Positions 25,336-33,088 of a stretch of DNA of 53,042 nucleotides are shown one piece after another. The notes below the pieces were generated by a model. That model was given only the letters and a program-made list of their open reading frames with translations. It was not told the origin of the DNA and did no database searches. Source of the DNA: Desulfofundulus luciae. Its GTDB lineage: Bacteria; Bacillota; Desulfotomaculia; Desulfotomaculales; Desulfovirgulaceae. The first letter of the stretch is position 1. The number at the start of each line of letters is the position of its first letter. The position numbers and the translations under genes are program-made. Where the stretch lies: contig NZ_JAUSUX010000019.1 in assembly GCF_030813795.1 (NCBI RefSeq), positions 1 to 53,042 on the forward strand, in the 5' to 3' direction.

Positions 25336-25389
25336 GAGTAACCCTCTTCCTCTGCAGTGTTTTCTAAACCCTTAGTATATTCGACCGGA

Positions 25390-25436
25390 AAATATTTTTC
25401 CTCCACCTGCCCTGGTTAGGTGGAGGAAAAATATTT
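25390..25436. terminator. Long perfect hairpin between deoC and the glycosyltransferase
   Basis: AAATATTTTTCCTCCACCT (25390-25408), nine-base loop, AGGTGGAGGAAAAATATTT (25418-25436). A 19-bp perfect stem with A/T-rich outer ends can act as a terminator; it lies downstream of deoC (leftward) and upstream of the glycosyltransferase start. Confidence 0.75.
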
Positions 25437-25488
25437 GCGATGGTTCTAGGTAGTTAAGTTGAAATTTCAGCATGAGCAGCTTGCACTT

Positions 25489-26163
25489 TTACTGTGCCTG
25501 CAGGCCGGCCAGCAGGGCCGGGCCGGCGCTTGTGCCCAGCCTGGCGGCCCCAGCCCGGATCAGGGCCAGGGCCTGTCCGGTGGTACGAATACCCCCCGCG
25601 GCTTTTACGCCCATTTCCGGGGGTAGGTTTTCCCGCAACAGCCCCACATCTTCCACCGTGGCCCCGCCCGGGCCGAAACCGGTGCTGGTTTTTACATAGT
25701 GGGCGCCCGCCTGCCACACCAGCCGGCAGGCGGTGATTTTCTCCTCGTGGTTTAAGTAGCCCGTTTCGATAATCACCTTGACCAGCCCATCGGGCAAAAG
25801 GGCGGTCACTGCCTCCACCACTCCCCGGATATCGGCCACGACCAGGTCGTGGTTTCCTTCCTTCAAAGCGCCGATATTTATGACCATGTCCACTTCCCTG
25901 GCCCCGTTATTTATGGCCTCTTCAGCCTCTTTCTTTTTTACGGATGGCGTGGTTGCCCCCAGGGGAAAACCAATCACCGTACATACTGCCACCGTGGAAC
26001 CGGCAAGTATTTTAGCGGCGTACTCCACATGCGCGGGATTGACGCATACGGCGGCAAACCCTTCCGCCATTGCTTCGGCACAAAGCCGCCGGATGTCCCG
26101 GGTGGTGGCCGTGGGCTTAAGCAGGGTATGATCGATTATGGCGGCCAACTGGTTTCTGGTCAA
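25489..26163 (-). CDS. deoC: Deoxyribose-phosphate aldolase
   Basis: 224 residues from a TTG at 26163 with AAGGGGGG upstream; this gives the family start TRNQLAAIIDHTLLKP. It cleaves 2-deoxyribose-5-phosphate to acetaldehyde and glyceraldehyde-3-phosphate. Schiff-base Lys158 lies in YVKTSTGFGPGGAT; other family marks are DMVINIGALKEG and KVIIETGYL. Length is normal (about 220). No other nucleoside-catabolism genes are adjacent. Confidence 0.95.
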   Translation of the reverse strand: MTRNQLAAIIDHTLLKPTATTRDIRRLCAEAMAEGFAAVCVNPAHVEYAAKILAGSTVAVCTVIGFPLGATTPSVKKKEAEEAINNGAREVDMVINIGALKEGNHDLVVADIRGVVEAVTALLPDGLVKVIIETGYLNHEEKITACRLVWQAGAHYVKTSTGFGPGGATVEDVGLLRENLPPEMGVKAAGGIRTTGQALALIRAGAARLGTSAGPALLAGLQAQ

Positions 26164-26223
26164 CTGCCAACCCCCCTTGTACAATTTACTGTTCTCCAGG
26201 CAACTGGTGCAGGGAATCAGTTG

Positions 26224-27624
26224 TTACCCGCCGTGCCCGAAAGACTCCTTCCTGCCCTGCCTTTGCAGAAGGTTTAAAAGCAGGCTCCAAACCAGCCCTA
26301 CTGCCAGCGTGGCGACCAGCACCAGGGTGGTCGGAAATTTCAGCCAGGCTAGCAAATAAACTGTGGCAATGATAATGGAAAGGATCATGAGGGGAAAAGC
26401 TACTTTAAAGAAACCCAGGAAGCTGATGGGAATACCCCTCTTTTCAGCCATGCCCACCACCACTACGTTGGCCGAAGCACCGATGATGGTGCCGTTGCCA
26501 CCCAGGCAGGCTCCCAGGGAAAGGGACCACCACAGAAAGTTGAGGTTTTCAATACCCCCCAGGCGGCCCATGTCCTGGATTAAAGGAATCATGGTCGCTA
26601 CAAAGGGGATGTTGTCCACAAAGGCCGAGGCCAGGGCCGAAAGCCAAAGGATCAGCATGCCCGCCGGCAGGAGCTCTCCTCCGGTAACCTCCAGGGCAAA
26701 ATGGGCGATGGTTTCAATGACCCCTACTTCTTCCAGCGCTCCTACCAGGGCAAACAGGCCGATAAAGAAGAATATGACGGGCCATTCCACAGCGTGCAGG
26801 GCATGTTCCGGGTCGGAACGGGTGATTACCAGCAACAGGGCCGCCCCGGCCAGGGCTATTACCGAACTTTCCAGGTGCAGGAACTGGTGCAGGGCAAAGC
26901 CGGCAATGGTTAACCCCAGAACCCATAGGCAGGGTTTGAGCAAGGAGGCGTCTTTAATCTCGTCCCATTCTTTTAGCTCCAGGATGCTTTTTTGGTTCTC
27001 GTGGTTTGTAACCAGATCCCGGCGGTAAATGAGGCGCAGGATGGAGATGGTCACGACATAAATTACGACAACCACCGGGGTAAGGTTAATCACAAAATCC
27101 ATAAACCCGAGCCCCACGGCGCTGCCGATCATGATGTTGGGCGGGTCACCGATCAGGGTAGCCGTGCCCCCAATGTTGGAAGCGATAATTTCAGAAATTA
27201 AAAAGGGCAGGGGGCTTACCTTTAGTTTATGGGCGATGGCAAATGTAACGGGCACGATGAGCAGTACCGTGGTTACATTGTCCAGGAGGGCTGAAAGTGC
27301 AGCCGTGACCAGGGCAAGCGCAGCCAGGATGCGCAGGGGTTCCCCCCGGGCCATTTTGGCCGCCTTGATGGCCAGGTACTCAAAGACTCCCGTTTCACGG
27401 GTAACACCCACGATGATCATCATCCCGGTCAGCAGGCCAATGGTGTTCCAATCGATGTAGTGGACGGCCAGTTCCGGGGTAATGATGCCGGCCAGTATGA
27501 CTATCGCGGCACCACAAAAGGCGGCCACGGTACGGTGAATCTTTTCCGAAATAATTATAGCATAGGTGAGTAAAAAGACGGACGTAGCTAAAATAACTTG
27601 CGTTTGAGGGGTCAAATTTCCCAT
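26224..27624 (-). CDS. ArsB/NhaD-type ion transporter under a c-di-GMP riboswitch
   Basis: 466 residues from the ATG at 27624 (GGAAAGGAG just upstream; a TTG nine bases later is also possible). About 11-12 membrane helices. The family signatures are SEIIASNIGGTATLIGDPPN and, in the second half, LSALASAFVDNIPFVATMIP. This is the ion-transporter superfamily that includes NhaD Na+/H+ antiporters, ArsB and the P-protein; the exact ion is unknown. Its leader carries a c-di-GMP-I aptamer (27766-27866) followed by a terminator (27725-27758), so expression probably follows the second messenger. Confidence 0.85.
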   Translation of the reverse strand: MGNLTPQTQVILATSVFLLTYAIIISEKIHRTVAAFCGAAIVILAGIITPELAVHYIDWNTIGLLTGMMIIVGVTRETGVFEYLAIKAAKMARGEPLRILAALALVTAALSALLDNVTTVLLIVPVTFAIAHKLKVSPLPFLISEIIASNIGGTATLIGDPPNIMIGSAVGLGFMDFVINLTPVVVVIYVVTISILRLIYRRDLVTNHENQKSILELKEWDEIKDASLLKPCLWVLGLTIAGFALHQFLHLESSVIALAGAALLLVITRSDPEHALHAVEWPVIFFFIGLFALVGALEEVGVIETIAHFALEVTGGELLPAGMLILWLSALASAFVDNIPFVATMIPLIQDMGRLGGIENLNFLWWSLSLGACLGGNGTIIGASANVVVVGMAEKRGIPISFLGFFKVAFPLMILSIIIATVYLLAWLKFPTTLVLVATLAVGLVWSLLLNLLQRQGRKESFGHGG

Positions 27625-27724
27625 CTCCTTTCCTTCATAGTGTTTCGACAATCGTCCGGTCTTACTACGTTTGAGGAAACCACCTCCGTTGAACGCAAAA
27701 ATGTGACTAATTTTCAGGTAAAAT

Positions 27725-27758
27725 TAAAGGGGGGGGTAGTCAAATGACTACCCCCCCC
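27725..27758 (-). terminator. Riboswitch-associated intrinsic terminator
   Basis: Reading leftward: GGGGGGGGTAGT, loop CATTTG, ACTACCCCCCCC, then TTTAATTTT. The stem is 12 bp (27729-27740 with 27747-27758). It begins 8 bases after the c-di-GMP aptamer and lies about 100 bases before the transporter start, forming the expression platform. Confidence 0.8.
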
Positions 27759-27765
27759 GGCAGTC

Positions 27766-27866
27766 GGTACCGTTGCAGCCTGGCGATCATAGTCCTGAAA
27801 AGGACCTTAGACCCATGGCTTTAGCGTCCCGGGCTTTCGCCCGGTTTGCCCAACCCGTAAGCACCG
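27766..27866 (-). promoter_or_regulatory. Cyclic di-GMP-I (GEMM-I) riboswitch aptamer
   Basis: On the minus strand the sequence reads GGGCAAACC, CCGGGC-GAAA-GCCCGG (P1b hairpin with GNRA loop), GGGACGCTAAAGCC, ATGGGTCTAAGG, a GTCC...GGAC stem, then CTATGATCGCCAGGCTGC. Order and spacing match the GEMM-I consensus (GGCAAACC / GAAA loop / GGACGCAAAGCC / CUAAG / tetraloop receptor / GCCAGGUUGCC), with one extra U in ACGC-U-AAAGCC. It precedes the ArsB/NhaD-type gene by about 140 bases, with a terminator between. Confidence 0.85.
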
Positions 27867-28018
27867 TATTCTTTTTGATTTTACTTATGTAGTATTTTAG
27901 CTGATCAATCCCTGTGGAGGCAATAGAGATTTAATTATGTTTCTAATAATGCAGGTTTTTCCCGCTGGAACGTAGAAGATCCTGCAATAAAGATTGTCTT
28001 CGGGGGAGGTAGTGGTTT

Positions 28019-28453
28019 GTGAAAATCCTTCTGGCCGTGGATGGTTCGGAGAATTCACTGCGTGCTGCCAGAGAGGCTTTGCGCTTAAGCAAACTCAACC
28101 CGGAAGTTGCAGTAACGGCTTTATACGTGGGGCCTTCCTGTTATAAACTTTTCCCCGAACCCGGAGTTTGTGCCTGGCTTCAGCAAAAAGAGCTGGATCA
28201 AGAAATAGAAGCCCGGGCGGAAAAAGTCTTTGCCGCCGTAGAAGAGATTTTTCGGGCGGAAGGCCAGGCCATAGCCACGGCGGTGGAACGGGGGGATGCG
28301 GCCGAAGCCATTTGCCGGCTGGCCGCGGAGGGTCAATTTGACCTGATTGTCGTTGGAAGCCGCGGTTATGGCGATGTTAAGTCCCTTTTTCTGGGCAGCG
28401 TGAGCCATAAAGTGCTGCACCTGGCCCCCTGCCCGGTAGTGGTTGTCAGGTGA
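28019..28453 (+). CDS. Universal stress protein, UspA family
   Basis: 144 residues with a GTG start behind GGGGGAGG. It starts KILLAVDGSENSLRAAREA and has the ATP-binding signature GSRGYGDVKSLFLGSVS near the C-terminus, so it is probably of the nucleotide-binding class. It likely acts as a small cytoplasmic stress-response dimer. It is a single gene; upstream lies the divergent riboswitch leader. No promoter could be assigned with confidence. Confidence 0.92.
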   Translation: MKILLAVDGSENSLRAAREALRLSKLNPEVAVTALYVGPSCYKLFPEPGVCAWLQQKELDQEIEARAEKVFAAVEEIFRAEGQAIATAVERGDAAEAICRLAAEGQFDLIVVGSRGYGDVKSLFLGSVSHKVLHLAPCPVVVVR

Positions 28454-28594
28454 AGTAAGAGTCAATTGTATTTGCCCGGGCTTATACCGGTGAAAAGTAA
28501 GGGCGATTTCTTAAGAAGGCGGTTGTGAAAACACACGAGATAAGCGTCCCGGGGTATAATATAAAAGTACTTTCCTGCGGGAGGGAAATTGATC

Positions 28595-29116
28595 ATGTCC
28601 ACGATTCTGTCCCTGGTGAGAAGCCGGTATTCCGTAAGGCACTATAAGTCCGACCCGGTGCCCGAGGCACTGCTGGATCAACTCCTGGAAGCGGCCCGCT
28701 GGGCTCCATCTGCCGGTAACCTGCAGCCCTGGTTTTTCTACGTGGTTACCCGGCAGGAAAAAAAAGAAGCCCTGGCCCAGGCCGCTTTAAATCAACGCTT
28801 TATTGCCCAGGCACCCGTGGCGATTGTGGTATGCGCCGAACCGGAACGCTCGGCCCGGGTTTACGGTGAGCGGGGGCGGCGGCTTTATTGTTACCAGGAT
28901 ACGGCTGCGGCAGTACAAAATATTCTCCTCACCGCAAATGCCCTGGGCCTGGGAACCTGCTGGGTGGGTGCTTTTGACGAGGACCGGGTGAGGGAGTGCC
29001 TGGGTATCCCCGCTGAGCGTATACCCGTGGCCATTGTTCCAGTAGGATACCCGGCCGACGATCCGGCCCGCAGGCCCAAGAGAAGAGAAATAGAAGATAT
29101 TGTAAGCTACATATAA
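28595..29116 (+). CDS. Nitroreductase-family flavoprotein
   Basis: 173 residues from the ATG at 28595 (GGGAGGG upstream; an in-frame TTG six bases earlier is less likely). Typical FMN-binding start VRSRYSVRHYKSDPV, then AARWAPSAGNLQPWFFYVV, and the later GLGTCWVGAFDEDRV and PVAIVPVGYPAD. It belongs to the short, ferredoxin-free nitroreductase group acting as an NAD(P)H-FMN reductase; the substrate is unknown. A terminator follows directly. Confidence 0.9.
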   Translation: MSTILSLVRSRYSVRHYKSDPVPEALLDQLLEAARWAPSAGNLQPWFFYVVTRQEKKEALAQAALNQRFIAQAPVAIVVCAEPERSARVYGERGRRLYCYQDTAAAVQNILLTANALGLGTCWVGAFDEDRVRECLGIPAERIPVAIVPVGYPADDPARRPKRREIEDIVSYI

Positions 29117-29120
29117 GCAA

Positions 29121-29147
29121 CCGGCCGTATTTCCGGCCGGTTTTTTT
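29121..29147 (+). terminator. Rho-independent terminator after the nitroreductase
   Basis: CCGGCCG (29121-29127), loop TATTTC, CGGCCGG (29134-29140), then seven T. It separates the convergent nitroreductase and ferredoxin genes. Confidence 0.9.
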
Positions 29148-29155
29148 GGTAACGG

Positions 29156-29662
29156 CTATACATTTCCTGTAAATCTCCTGCGGGCATAGCGGGCCCGTTT
29201 TATGGCCGGTATGCGTTCGGCCGGACCAAAGAGAAGGCTGTTGGTGGGACAGGCGGTAACGCATGCCGGTTTGAGCCCCGCATCAATACGGTCTTTGCAG
29301 TAATCGCATTTAACAGCTATACCCTTCTCTTCATCCCACTGGGGCGCACCCCAGGGGCAGGCCATAATGCAGCTTTTGCATCCCACACACAGTTCCTGGT
29401 CAATGAACACAATGCCGTCTTTTGGTCGTTTTTGTACGGCCCCGATGGGACAGGCCTGCACGCAATAGGGATCCTCGCAGTGATGACAGGTCGTGAAAAC
29501 ATACGTTGCCCTTGCCTGACCGTTTCTGACAACAGGGCTGGTCACAACAACCTTATTTGGCTTGGGCCCCACCCCAAGACCCTTGTTTACTTTGCACTGT
29601 ACTTCACAACTGCGGCAAAAAATGCACCTTTGCTCGTCCTGGTACAAATAATAGCGGCTCAT
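29156..29662 (-). CDS. Four-cluster 4Fe-4S ferredoxin subunit (orphan paralogue)
   Basis: 168 residues with four cysteine groups for four [4Fe-4S] clusters: CIFCRSCEVQCKVNKG, CHHCEDPYCVQACP, CVGCKSCIMACPWG, and CDYCKDR with CVTACP. This is the electron-transfer beta subunit type of molybdopterin oxidoreductases (PhsB/DmsB/HycB). It is strikingly similar over its whole length to the ferredoxin at 35193-35702, but no catalytic gene adjoins it; its neighbours are a nitroreductase and a CRP/FNR regulator. It may be an exchangeable subunit or a leftover of a duplication. Confidence 0.9.
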   Translation of the reverse strand: MSRYYLYQDEQRCIFCRSCEVQCKVNKGLGVGPKPNKVVVTSPVVRNGQARATYVFTTCHHCEDPYCVQACPIGAVQKRPKDGIVFIDQELCVGCKSCIMACPWGAPQWDEEKGIAVKCDYCKDRIDAGLKPACVTACPTNSLLFGPAERIPAIKRARYARRRFTGNV

Positions 29663-29880
29663 CAGTTAACCCCCTGACTTTTTGCTCACCTTACGGTTGC
29701 AAAGACATGCTGTAACGCCAGGCTTCCCCCCACCAGGTCGGTGATGTTTTTCCCTTTGATATTGACTATAGTTCGATATATTCATTAGAACACCTTCTTA
29801 AAAGTATTAATTTTTTTAATAAGCATTCAACGGAATTCATAGCAGTCTGTTCCGGGTTTACATTAAGTAAAGCGAGGAAG

Positions 29881-29911
29881 AAAAAAACAAACCCCGAAAA
29901 ACGGGGTTTGT
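29881..29911 (-). terminator. Rho-independent terminator of the CRP/FNR gene
   Basis: Reading leftward: CAAACCCCG, loop TTTTT, CGGGGTTTG, then seven T. It lies 35 bases past the stop of the CRP/FNR gene and separates it from the ferredoxin gene. Confidence 0.9.
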
Positions 29912-29945
29912 ACATAACTGGGGCAGAATTGTAAGGACAGGCGAT

Positions 29946-30614
29946 TTACATAATCCATCGAGCCAGCTTATCGGGATCCACAATGCTGATAGTTCTTCCT
30001 TCATAAGCAATGCTTTTTTCCTGCTTGAAGGTGTTCAATAGGGAGGTTACCGTTTGCCGGGAGGTTCCCACCATATTTGCCAGTTCTTCGTGGGTAAGCT
30101 GCACGCCCAGTTTAATGCCGTTTTTGGTTTCCATGCCGCAGCGTTCGCCCATTTTTAACAGGGTCAGGGCCAGCCGCCCGGGAGCCTGCCAGCAAACCAT
30201 CTCGTGAATTATCTGTTCCGCTTCCCGCATGCGCACCCCCAGCAATTTGGCAACTTTAATCGCGAGAAAAGGATGGGCACCCATTAGCTCTTCAAATTTG
30301 TTTTTACGCAAAACCACCAGGCTGACGTTGCTGATTGCACCGGCAAAGCAGGTGCGTTCCCCTCCCCACAGGGCTTCGGCCAGACCCATTAGCTCCCCGG
30401 GGCTGCGGATACTGCCTACGGTAACCCGGCGGCCGTCGGCATTTAAGCGGTAGATTTTTACCCAGCCGCTTTCCACCAGGTAGACCCGGTCGGCCGGATC
30501 ACCGGCGGCAAAAATGACATGACCTTTCGGGTAATGCACCGTAAATCCAGCCTGGCGAATAATTGCCTTTTCCACGTCATTTAATGCTGCTGTTTCCAGG
30601 TGCGGTAGTGACAT
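29946..30614 (-). CDS. CRP/FNR-family transcriptional regulator
   Basis: 222 residues. An N-terminal cyclic-nucleotide-type barrel (HVIFAAGDPADRVYLVESGW, then GELMGLAEALWGG), a dimer helix and a C-terminal helix-turn-helix (LTHEELANMVGTSRQTVTSLL). It lacks the N-terminal Cys cluster of FNR, so it is not an Fe-S oxygen sensor; the effector is unknown. It is transcribed away from the TauE/molybdoenzyme cluster with 552 bases between, so control of that cluster is plausible. A palindrome GTTGTTTACAAC (30643-30654) in its own leader may be an autoregulatory site. Confidence 0.9.
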   Translation of the reverse strand: MSLPHLETAALNDVEKAIIRQAGFTVHYPKGHVIFAAGDPADRVYLVESGWVKIYRLNADGRRVTVGSIRSPGELMGLAEALWGGERTCFAGAISNVSLVVLRKNKFEELMGAHPFLAIKVAKLLGVRMREAEQIIHEMVCWQAPGRLALTLLKMGERCGMETKNGIKLGVQLTHEELANMVGTSRQTVTSLLNTFKQEKSIAYEGRTISIVDPDKLARWIM

Positions 30615-30848
30615 GCCGTCTATCCCCCCCGGTAAAGAAAGGGTTGTTTACAACTATTTATTCGAAAAATTCTTGGAACTATTAAGTAACAAACGCCTCC
30701 GCGCAAAAAAGAAGGTTAACATGTTTAGCATTTATTATATTCCCAATTAGCCGGGTTTGTCAATGGTTGTTCCGGAAAGCAGCACAGTGTGTGTGCTGGG
30801 GTTGAAAAACGCCCTTATGAAAATATGTTTAACAAGTGTCGGATGGAT

Positions 30849-30863
30849 GACAATTATATTGTC
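30849..30863. promoter_or_regulatory. Palindromic operator candidate ahead of the TauE cluster
   Basis: GACAAT-TAT-ATTGTC, a perfect inverted repeat, with another ATTGTC half-site at 30881-30886. It lies about 300 bp upstream of the TauE-like start. The regulator is unknown; the divergent CRP/FNR gene is a candidate, although the motif is not the classical TGTGA or TTGAT type. Confidence 0.4.
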
Positions 30864-30985
30864 TTTAAGATGACCTTTATATTGTCTTGCTTCTGACATT
30901 AACATGTTATTACATTGATTATATTTAATTATAACACATAGGGTGTATCTTGTTTTAAAAAACCATTCAGGGAGGTGAATTTTTT

Positions 30986-31012
30986 GTGCGGTGCTCGTGT
31001 CAAGGGAGGTGA
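30986..31012 (+). CDS. Possible Cys-containing leader peptide
   Basis: GGGAGGTG with good spacing precedes GTG CGG TGC TCG TGT, giving an eight-residue frame MRCSCQGR that stops inside a second GGGAGGTG. An overlapping TTG frame from 30984 gives a 14-residue alternative. The strong ribosome-binding sites with no long gene suggest a translated leader ahead of the sulfur-related cluster. Evidence is weak. Confidence 0.25.
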   Translation: MRCSCQGR

Positions 31013-31166
31013 TTCCGCAGTACATTAAAATCTGGTTGTTTTCTCATGCCTTTATTATTCTTATGTGATTGTGAGTACAAACTTTATTCCCATTTCTTAT
31101 ATTTTTCGAATGAATAAGCGCTTGAACTTATAGGAGTGTTCATCACTGATTACGGGGGAGGATTGA

Positions 31167-32378
31167 ATGAAAAAGGGGATTATCAATAAAATTGCCCTGG
31201 CCACACTGCTTCTGATGCTGGCCGTTCTGGTTTTAGGGGCCAGCGGCGTGGGGGCGCAGCAGGAAACAGGGAAAAACGCTCAAGTGCAGGTGGTAGGCAG
31301 TGACCTTGGCCTGAAGGGAAAACTGGGCAAAGCGATTGCTAAAGCCCCGGTGGGCACGGGCAAGGGGCAGATCGATCCCAACGCGCCCAGGGGAGCCTTT
31401 GGCATTCCCGGAGCGCCAAAGATCAACTACCTGGTCGCTATCCTGTGGGCGATCTGGGTGGGCTGGATCTTCTCCACGGTGGGCGCCTTTGGAGGCATCA
31501 TGGCCGGGGTGGGTCATATGACCGTTTACGGCCTGGGTGACTATATCAAAACCTTTAAGAAAACTGCCCCCCAATTGAACAAACTGCTCACCGACAGCAT
31601 CCGTACCTCCAACCAGTGGCTGGTAGGCCTGTCGTCTTTATTAAGCACCGTCAACTATCTCAGGGCCAAGCGTTTGGCCTGGCCGCTGGGCCTTGCCCTG
31701 GGATTGGGTTCTATAGCGGGGGCTGTGGCCATTCCCGCTCTGACCGGCGGCAAGGTCAGCTTCAGCCAGTACCAGGGTTGGTTCGGTCTCTTTGTGTTTG
31801 TTGTGGGTGGCGTTCTTTTGTATGAAACGACCCCCAGGGGGCAGGCCAGCAAGAAGGCGGCCAAAGAAGCGGCCAGGGCCTTTGAGCAGAGCATCAAAGA
31901 AAAGAAAGACGAAGCTATCCAGGGGATCACGGTCACCCAGTGGGGACTGACGAACATTAAGTTCTCCTTCTTAGGTGTGGAATTTCGATTCAATCCCATC
32001 TGGGCCTTCATCGGCGGTGTTGTGATCGCTGCCATTTCAGCCTTCCTCGGTGTGGGCGGCGGCTTTTTGTACGTGCCCTACCTGACCAGTATCGTGGGCC
32101 TGCCCATGTTTGTGGTGGCGGGTACCTCCGCCATGGCCGTTCTGGTGAGCATGCTGACCAGTATCACCACCTACATCACCGTGGCCGGTGCCGCCATGGA
32201 CTGGGGCATGATTGGGGTGGAGTTAATCGGTGTATTTATTGGTTCCATGATTGGCCCGCGCACCCAGAAATACATCCCGGACATCTGGCTGAAGAGATTG
32301 TTTGTCGTTCTCGCCCTATACGTAGGCCTCGGTTACTTCAGCAAGGGATTCTTTGGGAAAGCCTGGGTACCGATGTAA
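31167..32378 (+). CDS. TauE/SafE-family sulfite/organosulfur exporter
   Basis: 403 residues. An N-terminal signal-like helix ends near GASGVGAQQ (about residue 31), followed by a hydrophilic stretch, then about eight membrane segments. The repeated family hallmark is in AAISAFLGVGGGFLYVPYLT and FVVAGTSAMAVLVSMLT. A charged Lys/Glu/Ala-rich insert (about 222-250) lies between the halves. TauE-family proteins move sulfite, sulfoacetate and related anions; the substrate is inferred. GGGGGAGG precedes the ATG. It heads the molybdoenzyme-chemoreceptor gene set. Confidence 0.85.
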   Translation: MKKGIINKIALATLLLMLAVLVLGASGVGAQQETGKNAQVQVVGSDLGLKGKLGKAIAKAPVGTGKGQIDPNAPRGAFGIPGAPKINYLVAILWAIWVGWIFSTVGAFGGIMAGVGHMTVYGLGDYIKTFKKTAPQLNKLLTDSIRTSNQWLVGLSSLLSTVNYLRAKRLAWPLGLALGLGSIAGAVAIPALTGGKVSFSQYQGWFGLFVFVVGGVLLYETTPRGQASKKAAKEAARAFEQSIKEKKDEAIQGITVTQWGLTNIKFSFLGVEFRFNPIWAFIGGVVIAAISAFLGVGGGFLYVPYLTSIVGLPMFVVAGTSAMAVLVSMLTSITTYITVAGAAMDWGMIGVELIGVFIGSMIGPRTQKYIPDIWLKRLFVVLALYVGLGYFSKGFFGKAWVPM

Positions 32379-32402
32379 GAATTCGCTTAACAAATATTCC
32401 GC

Positions 32403-32436
32403 GCCAGGTTCCCCGGGCTACCCCGGGGAACCTGGC
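32403..32436 (+). promoter_or_regulatory. Perfect 15-bp intra-operon hairpin
   Basis: GCCAGGTTCCCCGGG, loop CTAC, CCCGGGGAACCTGGC. Extremely stable but without a T-tract, between the TauE-like gene and the next. It probably stabilises the upstream mRNA or partly attenuates downstream expression. Confidence 0.6.
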
Positions 32437-32468
32437 TGCGACTACCTGATAAACGGGGGCTTGAAAAT

Positions 32469-33020
32469 ATGGGCCTTTGGGAACTGGTGGATAAGTTCTT
32501 AATTATTTTTTACAGGATCAGCGGCCACCCGGTTTTTGATTACTTTCTGGGTACTTTCCTGGTGGCGCTAATGGCGGTAGTCATCGGGGAGTTCACCATC
32601 TCCGTAGTGTTTCTGGTGAACAAAAACCACCTGGACCGGCTGAACACCCGGCTGGCGGATTTGCAGCAGCTGACCATGGCGGCTTTAAAACTGGGGGACA
32701 AGAAAAGCTATGACGCATGCAACAAAGAAGCCAACGACGCCTTTGGTCGGGTTTTCTTCAACATGTTTGGCCTGTCGGCGGCCGCCCTGTGGCCCGCTTT
32801 CTTTGCCCTTGCCTGGATGCAGCAGCGTTTTGCCGGCATCGACTTTCCCATACCCTTTACCGGCCTGGCCGTAAATTACGTGTTTACTTTTCTCATCTGC
32901 TACATCCTCGCCCGCGTGTTTTTCGGGCGGGTAAAAAACCGGCTTCCCTATTTCAGGGGCATACACCAGATGCTCATGGCCTATGAAGAAAACTCCGGCA
33001 AAAGCCAGGTTGTTTTATAA
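32469..33020 (+). CDS. Small membrane protein with Oxa1/DUF106 (EMC3-like) layout
   Basis: 183 residues, not recognised with certainty. TM1 (about 24-50) is followed by a charged amphipathic stretch (about 52-95: LNTRLADLQQLTMAALKLGD) and two more helices (about 98-118 and 128-152) with a short loop containing FAGIDFPIPFTG. This order (helix, cytoplasmic coiled coil, helix pair) resembles archaeal DUF106/EMC3 members of the Oxa1 insertase superfamily. It lies between the TauE-like exporter and the molybdoenzyme and could assist membrane assembly of the former. The function is inference from topology only. Confidence 0.6.
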   Translation: MGLWELVDKFLIIFYRISGHPVFDYFLGTFLVALMAVVIGEFTISVVFLVNKNHLDRLNTRLADLQQLTMAALKLGDKKSYDACNKEANDAFGRVFFNMFGLSAAALWPAFFALAWMQQRFAGIDFPIPFTGLAVNYVFTFLICYILARVFFGRVKNRLPYFRGIHQMLMAYEENSGKSQVVL

Positions 33021-33088
33021 GACGCCATGTCGCTATCAGCGGCAAAAGCGCTCAGACAACTAAAAACTAAAACTTGGAGGCTTCCCTT

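Larger units (their letters stand above)
30615..31166. other. 552-bp divergent regulatory region between CRP/FNR and the TauE cluster
   Basis: A/T-rich. It contains the palindromes GTTGTTTACAAC (30643-30654), GACAAT-TAT-ATTGTC (30849-30863) and TAACATGTTA (30900-30909), an extra ATTGTC half-site at 30881-30886, and two GGGAGGTG ribosome-binding-like sites with tiny frames near 30970-31020. The 279-base open frame on the minus strand (30747-31025) has no domain or good start and is not called. Confidence 0.6.

Noticed and set aside
25390-25436. CRISPR-like repeat
   Set aside because: Only one inverted repeat; no repeated units or spacers, so it is a hairpin terminator.
30747-31025. 92-codon minus-strand frame in the TauE leader region
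   Set aside because: A/T-rich, covers several palindromes, no ribosome-binding site or domain; chance frame.
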